A stretch of 64,000 nucleotides of DNA from Nocardioides sp. Root240 (GCF_001428825.1 NZ_LMIT01000001.1:89692-153691), one strand, 5' to 3'. Shown: positions 28,963 through 38,072, numbered from the stretch's first letter. The notes: generated by a model from the sequence alone, not told the origin. Translations and numbers: made by a program.

Positions 28963-30250
28963 CTGGTCCGGGCTGGAGTCGGCGGACGGTCTGCGGTCGG
29001 TCTCCCCCACGAACGCGACCGAGGTCGCGGAGGTGGTCACCCGCGCCCGCGCCGCCGGCGAGACGGTCAAGGCGGCCGGCACCGGCCACAGCTTCACCGG
29101 CATCGCCACCCCGCAGCACGTGCACCTGCTGCCGACCGGGATGCGCGGGATCGTCTCCGTCGACCGCGACGCGATGACCGTGACGGCGCAGGCCGGCACC
29201 CAGCTCAAGGTGTTCAACGCCGAGCTCGAGCGGCTCGGGCTGAGCCTGCACAACATGGGCGACATCGCCGAGCAGACCCTCGCGGGCGCCGTGTCGACCG
29301 GTACCCACGGCACGGGCGGCCGGGCCGCGGGCCTCGCCGCGCAGGTGGTGGGCTTCGAGCTGGTCACCGGCACCGGCGAGGTGCTGCGCGCGTCCGCCGA
29401 CGAGAACCCCGACCTGCTCGCGCTCGGCCGCGCCGGCCTGGGCGCGCTCGGCGTCCTGACCACGCTGACCTTCGCCGTCGAGCCGCTCTTCCTGCTCCGT
29501 GCCGAGGAGCAGCCGATGTCGTGGGACGACGCGATGGCCGCCTTCGACGACCTGACCGCTGCCCACGACCACGTCGACATGTACTGGTTCCCGCACTCGG
29601 ACCGGATGCTGACCAAGCGCAACACCCGGATGGGCACCGACCTCTCGGCCGCGGAGCCGCTCGCACGCTGGCGTGCCTGGCTCGACGACGACCTGCTGTC
29701 GAACACCGTCTTCGGCGCGCAGACTGCCCTGCTCAACCGGGTCCCCCGCGCCATCCCGGCGGCCAACCGGTTCGCGTCGCGCCTGCTCGGCCCGCGCACC
29801 TACACCGACGCCGCCCACCGGGTCTTCACGACCGAGCGCCGCGTCGTCTTCCGCGAGATGGAGTACGCCGTGCCCCGCGCGGCCGGCCTGACCGCGCTGC
29901 GCGAGTGCCGCACCGCGTTCGAGCGGTCCGCGCTGTCGGTGTCCTTCCCTGTCGAGATCCGGGTCGCGCCGGCCGACGACGTCGCGCTGTCGACGTCCTA
30001 CGACCGCGACTCGTTCTACCTCGCCTTCCACACCCACCGCGGCGCCGACCACCGTGCGTACTTCGCGCTGATGGAGGCGATCATGCGCGACCACGAGGGC
30101 CGGCCGCACTGGGGCAAGCTGCACCACCTCGACGCCGGCGACCTCGCCGACCGCTACCCGCGCTTCACCGAGTTCACCGCGCTGCGCGACCGGCTCGACC
30201 CCGACCGCGTGTTCGCCAACCCCTACCTCGACCGGGTCCTCGGCCGGTGA
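28943..30250 (+). CDS. FAD-dependent sugar-lactone/alditol oxidase (D-arabinono-1,4-lactone oxidase family)
   Basis: A 435-residue flavoenzyme. The N-terminal FAD_binding_4 domain contains VKAAGTGHSFTGIA, whose His is in the position that covalently binds FAD in alditol oxidase, and GAVSTGTHGTGG. The C-terminal ALO domain ends with HWGKLHHLDA, the family's substrate-site motif, and LDPDRVFANPYL. It would oxidise an aldonolactone or polyol with O2 as acceptor. The ATG at 28943 starts [11 protein letters not shown], the normal N-terminus. Its stop overlaps the next gene's GTG (GTGA). Confidence 0.87.
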   Translation: MSSSWRNWSGLESADGLRSVSPTNATEVAEVVTRARAAGETVKAAGTGHSFTGIATPQHVHLLPTGMRGIVSVDRDAMTVTAQAGTQLKVFNAELERLGLSLHNMGDIAEQTLAGAVSTGTHGTGGRAAGLAAQVVGFELVTGTGEVLRASADENPDLLALGRAGLGALGVLTTLTFAVEPLFLLRAEEQPMSWDDAMAAFDDLTAAHDHVDMYWFPHSDRMLTKRNTRMGTDLSAAEPLARWRAWLDDDLLSNTVFGAQTALLNRVPRAIPAANRFASRLLGPRTYTDAAHRVFTTERRVVFREMEYAVPRAAGLTALRECRTAFERSALSVSFPVEIRVAPADDVALSTSYDRDSFYLAFHTHRGADHRAYFALMEAIMRDHEGRPHWGKLHHLDAGDLADRYPRFTEFTALRDRLDPDRVFANPYLDRVLGR

Positions 30251-30630
30251 CCCGCGGTGCCTGTCCGTGCGGCACCGGACGGCCCTACGACGCCTGCTGC
30301 GGCCCGCTGCACCGCGGCACCGACACGGCGGCGACCGCCGAGGAGCTGATGCGGTCGCGGTACGCCGCGTTCGTGGTCGGAGAGGCGGCGTACCTGCTGG
30401 CGACCTGGCACCCCGCCACCCGCCCGGAGACGCTCGACCTCGACGACGACGTGCGTTGGACCGGGCTGGAGGTGCTGGCCACCGAGGCCGGCGACGCCGA
30501 CGACCGGCGCGGGATCGTCGAGTTCCGCGCCCAATTCACCGAGGCCGGGCGCGCGGGCGTCCTGCACGAGCGCAGCCGGTTCCGGCGCGACGCCGAGGGC
30601 TGGCAGTACGTCCGCGGACGGCAGTGTTAG
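30247..30630 (+). CDS. YchJ/UPF0225-family SEC-C motif protein
   Basis: A 127-residue protein. The N-terminal zinc-binding SEC-C motif is CPCGTGRPYDACCGPLH, and an NTF2-like YchJ domain follows (AEELMRSRYAAFVVGEAAYLLATWHP, IVEFRAQF, LHERSRFRR). The role is unknown. The GTG start overlaps the stop of the lactone oxidase gene, so translation is coupled. A long repeat-rich non-coding stretch follows. Confidence 0.85.
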   Translation: MTRGACPCGTGRPYDACCGPLHRGTDTAATAEELMRSRYAAFVVGEAAYLLATWHPATRPETLDLDDDVRWTGLEVLATEAGDADDRRGIVEFRAQFTEAGRAGVLHERSRFRRDAEGWQYVRGRQC

Positions 30631-30634
30631 TTGT

Positions 30635-30813
30635 GCGCTCGCGCATGTCGGGCATCAGTCCCACCTGATGCGTCCGCGCACCACGTGGGCCTGAATGCCG
30701 TCGGGCGCCCCGCGTGCTCTGGACTGAGCGGAGCGAGCGACCGAGGAACGAGTGAGGGAGCGAGCGCAGTGAGGGAAGATCACGCGCAGAAGGGCGCCCG
30801 ACATGCGCGAGCG
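30635..30813. repeat. intergenic nested inverted-repeat element (REP/MITE-like)
   Basis: The outer arms are CGCTCGCGCATGTCGGGC (ending 30653) and its reverse complement GCCCGACATGCGCGAGCG (30796-30813). Inner 11-bp arms GTCGGGCGCCC (30700-30710) and GGGCGCCCGAC (30792-30802) are nested inside. A local GCATCAG/CTGATGC hairpin lies near 30653-30670. The core 30720-30780 is a run of GAGCGAGCGA-type purine-rich units. The 305 bp between the YchJ gene and sepH have no credible gene apart from this. Confidence 0.6.
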
Positions 30814-30935
30814 AAGCGAGCGCCATCAAACAATTGTCGACAGATAGACCACACGCCGGAGAGGCAACCGGGAGCGGGCCCGTTGCGGGCGTAGGCTCAC
30901 GGCACCGGAGAAGGCACGACGATCGAGGACCAGGT

Positions 30936-31976
30936 GTGACCGAGATGGACGACGCGGGCACGGCGGCGGACACCGTCCAGCCCGTCGCGGTCCCGCTCAC
31001 CCTCGCCGGGAGCTCCCCCGACGCCCGTCGCCTGCTCCTGGTGGACGACCAGGGCAGCGAGTACACCCTCGTCATCACGCCCGACCTGCGTGCCGCGGTG
31101 CGCGCAGAGACCACCCGTGAGCCCACCCGTGTCGGCCAGTTGGAGACCAAGATGAGCAGCAGCATCCGTCCGCGCGAGATCCAGACCCGCATCCGGGCCG
31201 GCGAGTCCACCGAGGCCGTCGCCGAGGCTGCCGGGACCACCGTGGACGCGATCATGCCCTACGTCGCGCCCGTCCTCGCCGAGCGCGAGCACGTCGCCGA
31301 GCGGGCCCTCAAGGCGTCGCTGCGCCGCACGCCCGGCGAGGGCACCGCTGCCCACACGCAGAGCCGCGTGCTCGGCGACGCCGTCGCCGCCCACCTGCGC
31401 AACACCGGCGCCGACCCGGCTGAGGTCGCCTGGGATGCCTACCGCCGCGAGACCGGCCGCTGGGTCCTCACCGCCACCTACGACGCCGGCACGCGCAGCG
31501 GCACTGCCCGGTTCACCTACGACGCCCCCGGCAACTACGCCCTCTCCGACAACGACGACGCCCGCTGGCTGGTCGGCGACGTGCTGCCCGAGCCGGTGGC
31601 GCCCGCCCGCGACGACCTCCAGGAGGCGCGCGAGCGCCGCCTCGCCGTCGTCCCCGCGGAGGAGCTGCCGCTCGGCACCCTGGGCGACGCCCCCGACGAG
31701 CTGCCCTTCGGCGACGCCTTCGAGGCCGAGGCGTCGACCGGCCTGGTCGACATCCCCGCCCCCCGCCAGCACGCCGCACCGTCCGACGCGGAGGCTGCAG
31801 AGGGCGCGGAGGCACCCGAGGTGCTCGACGAGCCGATCCGCGCGACGACCGACGAGGAAGCCTCGGCAGCGGCCGAGCGGGAGCGCGCGAAGCACCGTCG
31901 TCCGGTGCAGAAGAAGCGCGGCCGGGCGTCCGTGCCGAGCTGGGACGAGATCATGTTCGGCGGCGGCGACCAGTAG
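30936..31976 (+). CDS. sepH: septation protein SepH
   Basis: A 346-residue FtsZ-associated cell-division protein specific to actinobacteria (DUF3071). The N-terminal conserved domain (residues about 15-170) has RLLLVDDQGSEYTLVIT and the helix-turn-helix-like IRPREIQTRIRAGESTEAVAEAAG. The Ala/Glu/Pro-rich middle is disordered. The C-terminus has the conserved basic stretch HRRPVQKKRGRASVPSWDEIMFGG. It stimulates FtsZ ring assembly in Streptomyces. The GTG at 30936 gives MTEMDDAG; an ATG at 30945 is an alternative. A TAGGCT -10 candidate lies about 40 nt upstream. Confidence 0.93.
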   Translation: MTEMDDAGTAADTVQPVAVPLTLAGSSPDARRLLLVDDQGSEYTLVITPDLRAAVRAETTREPTRVGQLETKMSSSIRPREIQTRIRAGESTEAVAEAAGTTVDAIMPYVAPVLAEREHVAERALKASLRRTPGEGTAAHTQSRVLGDAVAAHLRNTGADPAEVAWDAYRRETGRWVLTATYDAGTRSGTARFTYDAPGNYALSDNDDARWLVGDVLPEPVAPARDDLQEARERRLAVVPAEELPLGTLGDAPDELPFGDAFEAEASTGLVDIPAPRQHAAPSDAEAAEGAEAPEVLDEPIRATTDEEASAAAERERAKHRRPVQKKRGRASVPSWDEIMFGGGDQ

Positions 31977-32045
31977 CCCCACCGGTTGCTCGACCAGCCG
32001 CCGAGCAACAAGTGACTGACGAGTACGAACGCGTGCAAAAGCGCG

Positions 32046-32051
32046 TAGCGT
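32046..32051 (+). promoter_or_regulatory. candidate leaderless -10 of the acyl-CoA reductase gene
   Basis: TAGCGT lies 7 nt before the ATG at 32059. Confidence 0.5.
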
Positions 32052-32058
32052 TCGCCGC

Positions 32059-34104
32059 ATGGCCTACTTCGTCACCGGCGCCACGGGTTTCATCGGGCGC
32101 TTCCTCATCCCCGAGCTGATCGACCACCGCGAGGGTCCGATCTACGTCCTGTGCCGCGCCTCCTCGCTCGGCCGGATGGACGCCCTCATCCGCCAGTGGG
32201 GCTCCGACCGGGTCCAGCCCGTCGTCGGTGACCTGGGCCAGCCCGGGCTCGGGGTCGACGAGGGATGGGTCACCGAGCACGCCGGCTCGATCGACCACTT
32301 CTTCCACCTCGCGGCGATCTACGACATCACCGCTGACGACGCGACCAACGACGCGATGAACATCGAGGGCACGCGCAACGCGCTCACCCTCGCCGAGGCG
32401 CTCGACGCCGGCTGCTTCCACCAGGTCTCGTCGGTCGCCGCGGCCGGCGACTACCACGGCCGGTTCGACGAGACGATGTTCGAGGAGGGGCAGCCGCTCC
32501 CGTCGCCGTACCACCGGACGAAGTACGAGTCCGAGAAGATCGTGCGCGACGAGGCCCGCGTGCCGTGGCGCGTCTACCGGCCCGCGATCGTCGTCGGACA
32601 CTCCGAGACCGGCGCGATGGACAAGATCGACGGTCCCTACTACCTGTTCCCGCTGATCAAGCGGCTCCGCGACAACCTGCCGTCCTGGCTGCCGCTGGTC
32701 GGTGTCGACCTCGGCGACACCAACGTCGTGCCGGTCGACTACGTCGCCAAGGCGATGGACCACCTCGGCCACCTCCCCGACCGCGACGGCGAGGCCTTCC
32801 ACCTGGTCAACCCCGAGCCGCAGCCGGTCGTCGACATGGTCAACGCCTTCTGCGCCGCGGCCGGTGCTCCGCAGTTCGCGACCCCGGTCGGCCGCAACCT
32901 CACCAACGCGGGCCCGCTCGCGCTGATCCCGCCGCGACTGCGCCCGCTGAACCTGATGACCGCCGTCATCCGCACCGCACCCGCCCAGCTGCTCCTCGAG
33001 CAGACGATCGGCAGGCTGGGCCTGCCGGCCGAGGCGATCGCGCACACCTCCTTCCCGTCGGTCTTCGACTCGCGGATCACCGAGAAGGCGCTCGCCGGCT
33101 CGGGCATCAGCGTCCCGCCGCTGGAGACCTACGTCCGCACGCTGTGGGGCTACTGGGAGGAGAACCTCGACGACACCACCGGTCGCGACCCGAAGGCGCG
33201 GGCCGCGCTGAAGGACAAGACCGTCGTGATCACCGGGGCCTCCTCCGGCATCGGCAAGGTCGTCGCGCTCAAGGTCGCCCAGGCCGGCGGCATCCCGGTG
33301 CTCGTCGCCCGCGGCAAGGAGAAGCTCGAGGAGACCAAGGCGGTCATCGAGAGCCGCGGCGGCCAGGCCCACGTGTTCCCCTGCGACCTCTCGGACCTCG
33401 AGGCGATCGACCGGCTGTGCGAGCAGCTCGTCGCCGAGCTCCCGAGCGTCGACTACGTCATCAACAACGCCGGCCGCTCGATCCGCCGCTCGCTCAAGTT
33501 GTCGCACGACCGCTTCCACGACTTCGAGCGCACCATGCAGCTGAACTACTTCGGCGCGATCCGGCTCGTGATGGGCCTGATGCCGCAGCTGCACGCCCAG
33601 CGCTCCGGGCACATCGTGAACATCTCGTCGATCGGCGTGCAGACGAACCCGCCCCGCTTCTCGGCGTACGTCGCCTCGAAGGCCGCGCTCGACGCATGGA
33701 GCAACGTGGTGTCCTCCGAGGTCGTCGGCCACGGCATCACCTTCACCAACGTGCACATGCCGCTGGTGCGCACGCCGATGATCGCGCCGACCAAGATCTA
33801 CGACAAGTTCCCCACGATCTCCCCGGCCCAGGCGGCCGACACGGTCATCAAGGCGATGGTCGACAAGCCGCACGAGATCAACACCGCGCTCGGCACCGCC
33901 GGCGAGCTGGCCCACACGATCGCCCCGCGCACCGCGTTCCGGGTGCTCAACCTGGCCTACCAGGTGTTCCCGGACTCCGCCGCGGCGAAGGGCCAGAAGC
34001 CCACCTCACAGGCGGCTGCGGCTGCCGAGGAGGCGCCCGCCGAGAACCGCCGGGAGACCGAGCAGATGCTGCTCGCCCAGCTGTTCCGCGGCGTGCACTG
34101 GTGA
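32059..34104 (+). CDS. two-domain fatty acyl-CoA reductase (alcohol-forming)
   Basis: A 681-residue bifunctional SDR protein. The N-terminal extended-SDR/NAD_binding_4 domain (about 1-370) has YFVTGATGFIGRF, FHLAAIYDIT, the YHRTKYESEK active site and RPAIVVGHSETG. The C-terminal classical SDR (about 380-640) has VVITGASSGIGK, INNAGRSIRRSL, NISSIGVQTN and the SAYVASKAALDAW active site. The order and many long motifs match my recollection of Marinobacter FAR (Maqu_2507) and M. tuberculosis AcrA1. It would reduce fatty acyl-CoA to aldehyde and then to alcohol, for wax esters. The last residues (LLAQLFRGVHW) also match that family. Confidence 0.88.
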   Translation: MAYFVTGATGFIGRFLIPELIDHREGPIYVLCRASSLGRMDALIRQWGSDRVQPVVGDLGQPGLGVDEGWVTEHAGSIDHFFHLAAIYDITADDATNDAMNIEGTRNALTLAEALDAGCFHQVSSVAAAGDYHGRFDETMFEEGQPLPSPYHRTKYESEKIVRDEARVPWRVYRPAIVVGHSETGAMDKIDGPYYLFPLIKRLRDNLPSWLPLVGVDLGDTNVVPVDYVAKAMDHLGHLPDRDGEAFHLVNPEPQPVVDMVNAFCAAAGAPQFATPVGRNLTNAGPLALIPPRLRPLNLMTAVIRTAPAQLLLEQTIGRLGLPAEAIAHTSFPSVFDSRITEKALAGSGISVPPLETYVRTLWGYWEENLDDTTGRDPKARAALKDKTVVITGASSGIGKVVALKVAQAGGIPVLVARGKEKLEETKAVIESRGGQAHVFPCDLSDLEAIDRLCEQLVAELPSVDYVINNAGRSIRRSLKLSHDRFHDFERTMQLNYFGAIRLVMGLMPQLHAQRSGHIVNISSIGVQTNPPRFSAYVASKAALDAWSNVVSSEVVGHGITFTNVHMPLVRTPMIAPTKIYDKFPTISPAQAADTVIKAMVDKPHEINTALGTAGELAHTIAPRTAFRVLNLAYQVFPDSAAAKGQKPTSQAAAAAEEAPAENRRETEQMLLAQLFRGVHW

Positions 34105-34117
34105 GCTGAGACCGAGG

Positions 34118-34927
34118 TCAGGACCTCTCGACCGGGCGGCTGGAGTCCGCGACCCACTCGCTCCAGCTGCCCGGGTACAGCGCCGCCCGGACCCCGGCGA
34201 GCTCGAGCGCGAGCACGCCGTGGGCGGCGGTGACGCCGGACCCGCAGTAGACCGCGACGTCCGCGCCGTCGACGGCGCCCACCTCCGCGTAGACCTGCGC
34301 GAGCTCCTCGGGTGAGCGGAAGCGACCGTCCTCGCCGAGGTTGCGGCTGGTCGGCACGTTGACCGCGCCCGGGACGTGGCCGGCGACGGGGTCGATCGGT
34401 TCGACCTCGCCGCGGTACCGCTCCGCCGCACGGGCGTCGATCAGCACGCCCGCAGCAGCGACCGTGCCGACGTCGACCGCCGGCATGGCGCCGGGTCGGG
34501 CGGTGAAGTCCCCGGTCGCGGCGTCCGGCTCACCCTGCTGGACGGGCAGTCCCGCGGCCTGCCAGGCGGCCCAGCCGCCGTCGAGGACCCGGACGTCGCG
34601 GTGGCCGTGGAAGCGCAGCAGCCACCAGCACCGCGCCGCGGCGTGGGCCGACCAGTCGTCGTAGACCACGATCGGCCGGTCGTCGCTGACGCCGGCGGCG
34701 CGCATCGCGGCCTCGAACACGCCCTGCTCGGGCAGCGGGTGGCGCCCGCGCGGGCCGGGTGCGGCGGCGAGCGCGCTGTCCAGGTCGACGTACGACGCCC
34801 CGGGGACGTGTCCCGCGGCGAACTCCCCCGGGCCGCCCCGGCCGCCCATCCGGTACCGCACGTCGAGGATCGTCACCTCCCCCGACCGGGTCGCGAGCTC
34901 GTCGACGGAGATCAGCGGTGAGGCCAT
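34118..34927 (-). CDS. sseA: sulfurtransferase (thiosulfate / 3-mercaptopyruvate), two rhodanese domains
   Basis: A 269-residue tandem rhodanese. The N-terminal inactive domain has ILDVRYRMGG, FAAGHVPGASYVDLD and PIVVYDDWSAHAAARCWWLL. The C-terminal catalytic domain has LIDARAAERYRGE, GHVPGAVNVPTSRN and the active-site loop YCGSGVTAAHG with the sulfur-accepting Cys. The loop CGSGVT favours mercaptopyruvate over thiosulfate. The ATG at 34927 lies 6 nt after a TAGGTT -10. It converges with the acyl-CoA reductase gene. Confidence 0.9.
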   Translation of the reverse strand: MASPLISVDELATRSGEVTILDVRYRMGGRGGPGEFAAGHVPGASYVDLDSALAAAPGPRGRHPLPEQGVFEAAMRAAGVSDDRPIVVYDDWSAHAAARCWWLLRFHGHRDVRVLDGGWAAWQAAGLPVQQGEPDAATGDFTARPGAMPAVDVGTVAAAGVLIDARAAERYRGEVEPIDPVAGHVPGAVNVPTSRNLGEDGRFRSPEELAQVYAEVGAVDGADVAVYCGSGVTAAHGVLALELAGVRAALYPGSWSEWVADSSRPVERS

Positions 34928-34933
34928 GGCCGC

Positions 34934-34939
34934 AACCTA
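34934..34939 (-). promoter_or_regulatory. candidate leaderless -10 of sseA
   Basis: TAGGTT lies 6 nt before the ATG at 34927. Confidence 0.5.
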
Positions 34940-34997
34940 CCGGCGAGCCTGTGGAGGACGCCCGCACCCGGCGCGGGGATCCGGCAGGCTCGCCGTC

Positions 34998-35450
34998 ATG
35001 GCGACCGGTCCGGGCATCCAGGAACCGCTCCCCACGCTGCTCCGCAAGGTGCTGCGGGGGACGGTCCGCGAGCACGCCCGCACCGAGCGGCGCCGGGTCC
35101 ACCCGGCGGTGCTGCACGTCGGCATCCCCGGAGGCGAGGCCCGCGAGCTCGAGCTGGAGCCCGGCGAGCACCCCGACCTCGCGGCCCGGATCGAGATCGT
35201 GGAGGCGATGGCACGCGACTTCCTGGCCCGCGACGTCGTCCCGCTGCTGTGGCTGACCCGGATGCCGGAGGGACCCGACGTCGAGGACCTCGCCTGGGCG
35301 GCCGCCGCGACCTCGGCCTCCGGCGAGCTGGGCGTGCGGCTCGACCTCGTCGTGGTCACTCGGCGCTCGTGGCACGACCCGCGCTCGGGGGACGGGCAGC
35401 GCTGGGCGCGGGTGCGCCCGGACCCGCCCGACCAGCCCGCCCCCGCGTGA
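34998..35450 (+). CDS. hypothetical protein, 150 aa
   Basis: I do not recognise this family. The protein is soluble, with an N-terminal basic helix (LLRKVLRGTVREHARTERRR), then beta-strand-like segments (PAVLHVGIPGGEARELEL) and an acidic patch (LTRMPEGPDVEDLAWAAAA), ending RLDLVVVTRRSWHDPRSGDGQRW. No membrane segment or catalytic motif is evident. Codon use is normal for the region, and the frame is open between sseA and the GCS2 gene, which begins its 3' end 1 bp after this stop. The ATG at 34998 follows CAGGCT by 6 nt. Confidence 0.6.
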   Translation: MATGPGIQEPLPTLLRKVLRGTVREHARTERRRVHPAVLHVGIPGGEARELELEPGEHPDLAARIEIVEAMARDFLARDVVPLLWLTRMPEGPDVEDLAWAAAATSASGELGVRLDLVVVTRRSWHDPRSGDGQRWARVRPDPPDQPAPA

Positions 35451-36911
35451 CTACCAGGTGTGGACCGGGCGGTTCTCGTGCATCCGGGTGCGGTACTCCC
35501 CCAGCACGGCGCGCAGGGCGTCGTACCGGTCCTCGTCGCGGCGCTGCTGCATCTGCCGCACGAACCAGTCCGCGCCGTTGGTGCCCCCGAGGCAGCGCTG
35601 CTCGATCACGTCGAGGTAGCGGTGCGCCTCCTCCTCGCCCACGCCCCAGGCCGCGAGGCCCTCGTGGGCCAGCGGCAGCAGGCGGCGCACGACCAGCTCG
35701 GTCGCCCGCACCCGGCCCAGGCCCGGCCAGTAGACCTCCGCGTCGATGCCGTGCTGGGCCGCGGCGTGGAAGTTCTCCTCGGCCGCGCTGAACGACATCT
35801 GCGACCACAACGGCCGGTCGTTGTCGGCCAGCGCGCGGACCAGGCCGAAGTAGAACGCGGCATTGGCCACCGTGTCGACGACGGTCGGCCCGGCGGCGAG
35901 GATCCGGTTCTCCACCCGCAGGTGCGGGAGGCCGCCGCTGATGTCGTAGACCGGGCGGTTCCAGCGGTAGATCGTGCCGTTGTGCAGGCGCAGCTCGGAC
36001 AGGTTCGGCGTACCGCCGGCCTCCAGCACCGTCAGCGGGTCCTCCTCGTCGATCACCGGGAGGAGGGCCGGGAAGTAGCGGACGTTCTCCTCGAAGAGGT
36101 CGAACACCGAGGTGATCCAGCGCTCCCCGAACCACACCCGCGGCCGCACGCCCTGGACCTTGAGCTCCTCGGCGCGGGTGTCGGTCGCCTGCTCGAAGAG
36201 CGGGATCCGGGTCTCGGCCCACAGGTGCTTGCCGAGCAGGTACGGCGCATTGGCCCCCACCGCGAGCTGCACCCCCGCGATGGCCTGTGAGGCGTTCCAG
36301 TACGCCGCGAACCGCTCCGGGCTCACCTGCACGTGGAACTGCGTGCTCGTGCAGGCCGCCTCCGGCATGATCGTGTCGACGGTCGTCTGCAGCCGCTCCA
36401 CGCCGTGGATGTCGATCTTGATGTCCTCGCCGCGCGCGCCGAGGATCTGCTCACTGAGCAGGCGGTAGCGCGGGTTGGCGCTGATCGCCTCGGCCGTGAG
36501 GTGCTCGGGGGCGAGGGTCGGCAGGATGCCGATCATCACCTGGTGGGCACCCACGCTCGCCGCCCGCTCCTCCGCGGCGTTGAGGCTGGTCCGCAGCCGC
36601 TCCTCGCAGGTCGTCAGCCCACCGTCGGCGAGCGGGCCCGGCGGCAGGTTGAGCTCGATGTTGAACTGCCCGAGCTCGGTCTGGAACTCCGGGTCGTCGA
36701 TCGCGTCGAGCACCTCGACGTTGCGCAACGCCGGGTCCCCCGCCTCGTCGACCAGGTTGAGCTCGACCTCCACGCCGGTCCACGGGTCGTCGGTGTCGAA
36801 CGCGGACTCGCGCAGCATCCGCTCGAACACGTCGAGGCAGCGGCGGACCTTCTCCCGGTAGCGGGTCCGGTCGGCAGGCGTGAACTCCTGTGCGGCGACG
36901 TCATCACCCAT
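35451..36911 (-). CDS. glutamate-cysteine ligase family (GCS2) protein
   Basis: A 486-residue ATP-dependent carboxylate-amine ligase of the GCS2 family. Motifs include WTGVEVELNLVDEAG near residue 45, FQTELGQFNIELNLPPG, ACTSTQFHVQVSP, IPLFEQATDTRA and LRLHNGTIYRWNRPVYD. The family includes plant-type gamma-glutamylcysteine synthetase, EgtA and YbdK; which substrate applies here is not clear. A mycothiol-using organism need not make glutathione, so a distinct gamma-glutamyl product is possible. The ATG at 36911 lies 6 nt after a TAGTGT -10. Confidence 0.82.
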   Translation of the reverse strand: MGDDVAAQEFTPADRTRYREKVRRCLDVFERMLRESAFDTDDPWTGVEVELNLVDEAGDPALRNVEVLDAIDDPEFQTELGQFNIELNLPPGPLADGGLTTCEERLRTSLNAAEERAASVGAHQVMIGILPTLAPEHLTAEAISANPRYRLLSEQILGARGEDIKIDIHGVERLQTTVDTIMPEAACTSTQFHVQVSPERFAAYWNASQAIAGVQLAVGANAPYLLGKHLWAETRIPLFEQATDTRAEELKVQGVRPRVWFGERWITSVFDLFEENVRYFPALLPVIDEEDPLTVLEAGGTPNLSELRLHNGTIYRWNRPVYDISGGLPHLRVENRILAAGPTVVDTVANAAFYFGLVRALADNDRPLWSQMSFSAAEENFHAAAQHGIDAEVYWPGLGRVRATELVVRRLLPLAHEGLAAWGVGEEEAHRYLDVIEQRCLGGTNGADWFVRQMQQRRDEDRYDALRAVLGEYRTRMHENRPVHTW

Positions 36912-36917
36912 GTGCCG

Positions 36918-36923
36918 ACACTA
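36918..36923 (-). promoter_or_regulatory. candidate leaderless -10 of the GCS2-family gene
   Basis: TAGTGT lies 6 nt before the ATG at 36911, in the 9-bp gap after the DUF4192 gene. Confidence 0.45.
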
Positions 36924-37940
36924 GTGGGCATCACCTCCCCCGCGAGGGAGCCCGATCCTCCAGTCGGGGACTCCCGTCCAGGACTCGGGCGGCACCGCGT
37001 GCTCGAGGAGCTTCGCCAGGTCGGCCGCCAAGGGGTACGCCGGCTCCGACCGCCGGCAGCGGTCCACCGCCGCCCAGGCGAGCGCACCGTCGCCCGCCTG
37101 CCACGCCGACCAGCCGAGCAGGGCCGCGGGAGCCGCCGCGACCGGGTCGGGGGCACGGCGCAGCACGTCGGTCCAGAACCGCACGTGCGCGGTCGCACCG
37201 GCCCGGTCGAGCAGGGACCATGCAGCGTCGCGGACGAGCGGCACCTGCAGGGTCCAGAGCAGCCGGGCCAGCTCGCCGGGCCGGGGCAGCTCGCCGGTGG
37301 CGACCGCCCGGGCGACCGTCTGCTCGACCCATGCGCCCTGAGTCCCGATCGCCCGCCCGTCGGCCGGCGGACCGGTGTCGAGCAGGCCACCGTCGGCGAG
37401 GGCGGCGAGGACCGGGGCGGCAAGGACCGGGTCGAGCTCGAGCCCGGCGGCCATCTCGTCGCGCGAGCGGTGCGGCAGCTGGCCGCTGACGAGGGCGTCG
37501 AGGACGAACGGGTGGATCGTGACGTCGTAGGGGGTCGGTGGCCCGAGCCGACCGCCGCCCGCACCGAGGTCGACGTACGCGTGCCCGTCGGCGACCACGC
37601 CGGACACGACCTGGATCCGCGCGCGGCGACAACCCCGCGCGAGCGTGGTGTGCACCGCCTCGGCCGCGAGGAGGTCGGAGGTGAAGTAGAGCAGCACCAC
37701 CGCCCGGACGCCGTAGCGCTGGGCCGGCCCGAGCAGCATCCGGCAGACCTCGCCCCGCACCTTCTTGTCCTGGACCTCTCGCGGTGGCAGGTCGACGCGG
37801 GCGTGGAAGGGTCGCGCGGCGCCGAAGGTCAGCAGCACGATCGACTCCTCGGGCCAGAAGCCGAGCACGACGGGAGCGAGGGCGATCAGGTCCTCGGAGC
37901 AGCGGGCGGTGAGCGGGGTACGCGAAGGTGTGGTGGTCAT
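36921..37940 (-). CDS. DUF4192 protein
   Basis: A 339-residue soluble protein matching the DUF4192 family: LTARCSEDLIALAPVVLGFWPEESIVLLTFG at the N-terminus (residues 10-40), FHARVDLPP, AVVLLYFTSD, GQLPHRSRDEMAAGL, and the helical C-terminal half with LLGWSAWQAGDGALAWAAVDRC. It is an actinobacterial family of unknown function, often next to dinB or sigma factor genes as here. It diverges from dinB. The ATG at 37940 follows GAGG by about 8 nt. Confidence 0.85.
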   Translation of the reverse strand: MTTTPSRTPLTARCSEDLIALAPVVLGFWPEESIVLLTFGAARPFHARVDLPPREVQDKKVRGEVCRMLLGPAQRYGVRAVVLLYFTSDLLAAEAVHTTLARGCRRARIQVVSGVVADGHAYVDLGAGGGRLGPPTPYDVTIHPFVLDALVSGQLPHRSRDEMAAGLELDPVLAAPVLAALADGGLLDTGPPADGRAIGTQGAWVEQTVARAVATGELPRPGELARLLWTLQVPLVRDAAWSLLDRAGATAHVRFWTDVLRRAPDPVAAAPAALLGWSAWQAGDGALAWAAVDRCRRSEPAYPLAADLAKLLEHAVPPESWTGVPDWRIGLPRGGGDAH

Positions 37941-38060
37941 GGCGTGAACCTCGCCGGAGGGTCCGACGCCCACGCGGCGGCGACGACGGGGCTGTGCACG
38001 AGCGGGACGGACGGGCCCGGGTGTGGACGCTCCGGGGACGGAGCTGGGGGTGGCGACGAC

Positions 38061-38066
38061 TAACGT
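38061..38066 (+). promoter_or_regulatory. candidate leaderless -10 of dinB
   Basis: TAACGT lies 6 nt before the GTG at 38073. No LexA-type SOS box was recognised beside it. Confidence 0.5.
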
Positions 38067-38072
38067 GACGCC

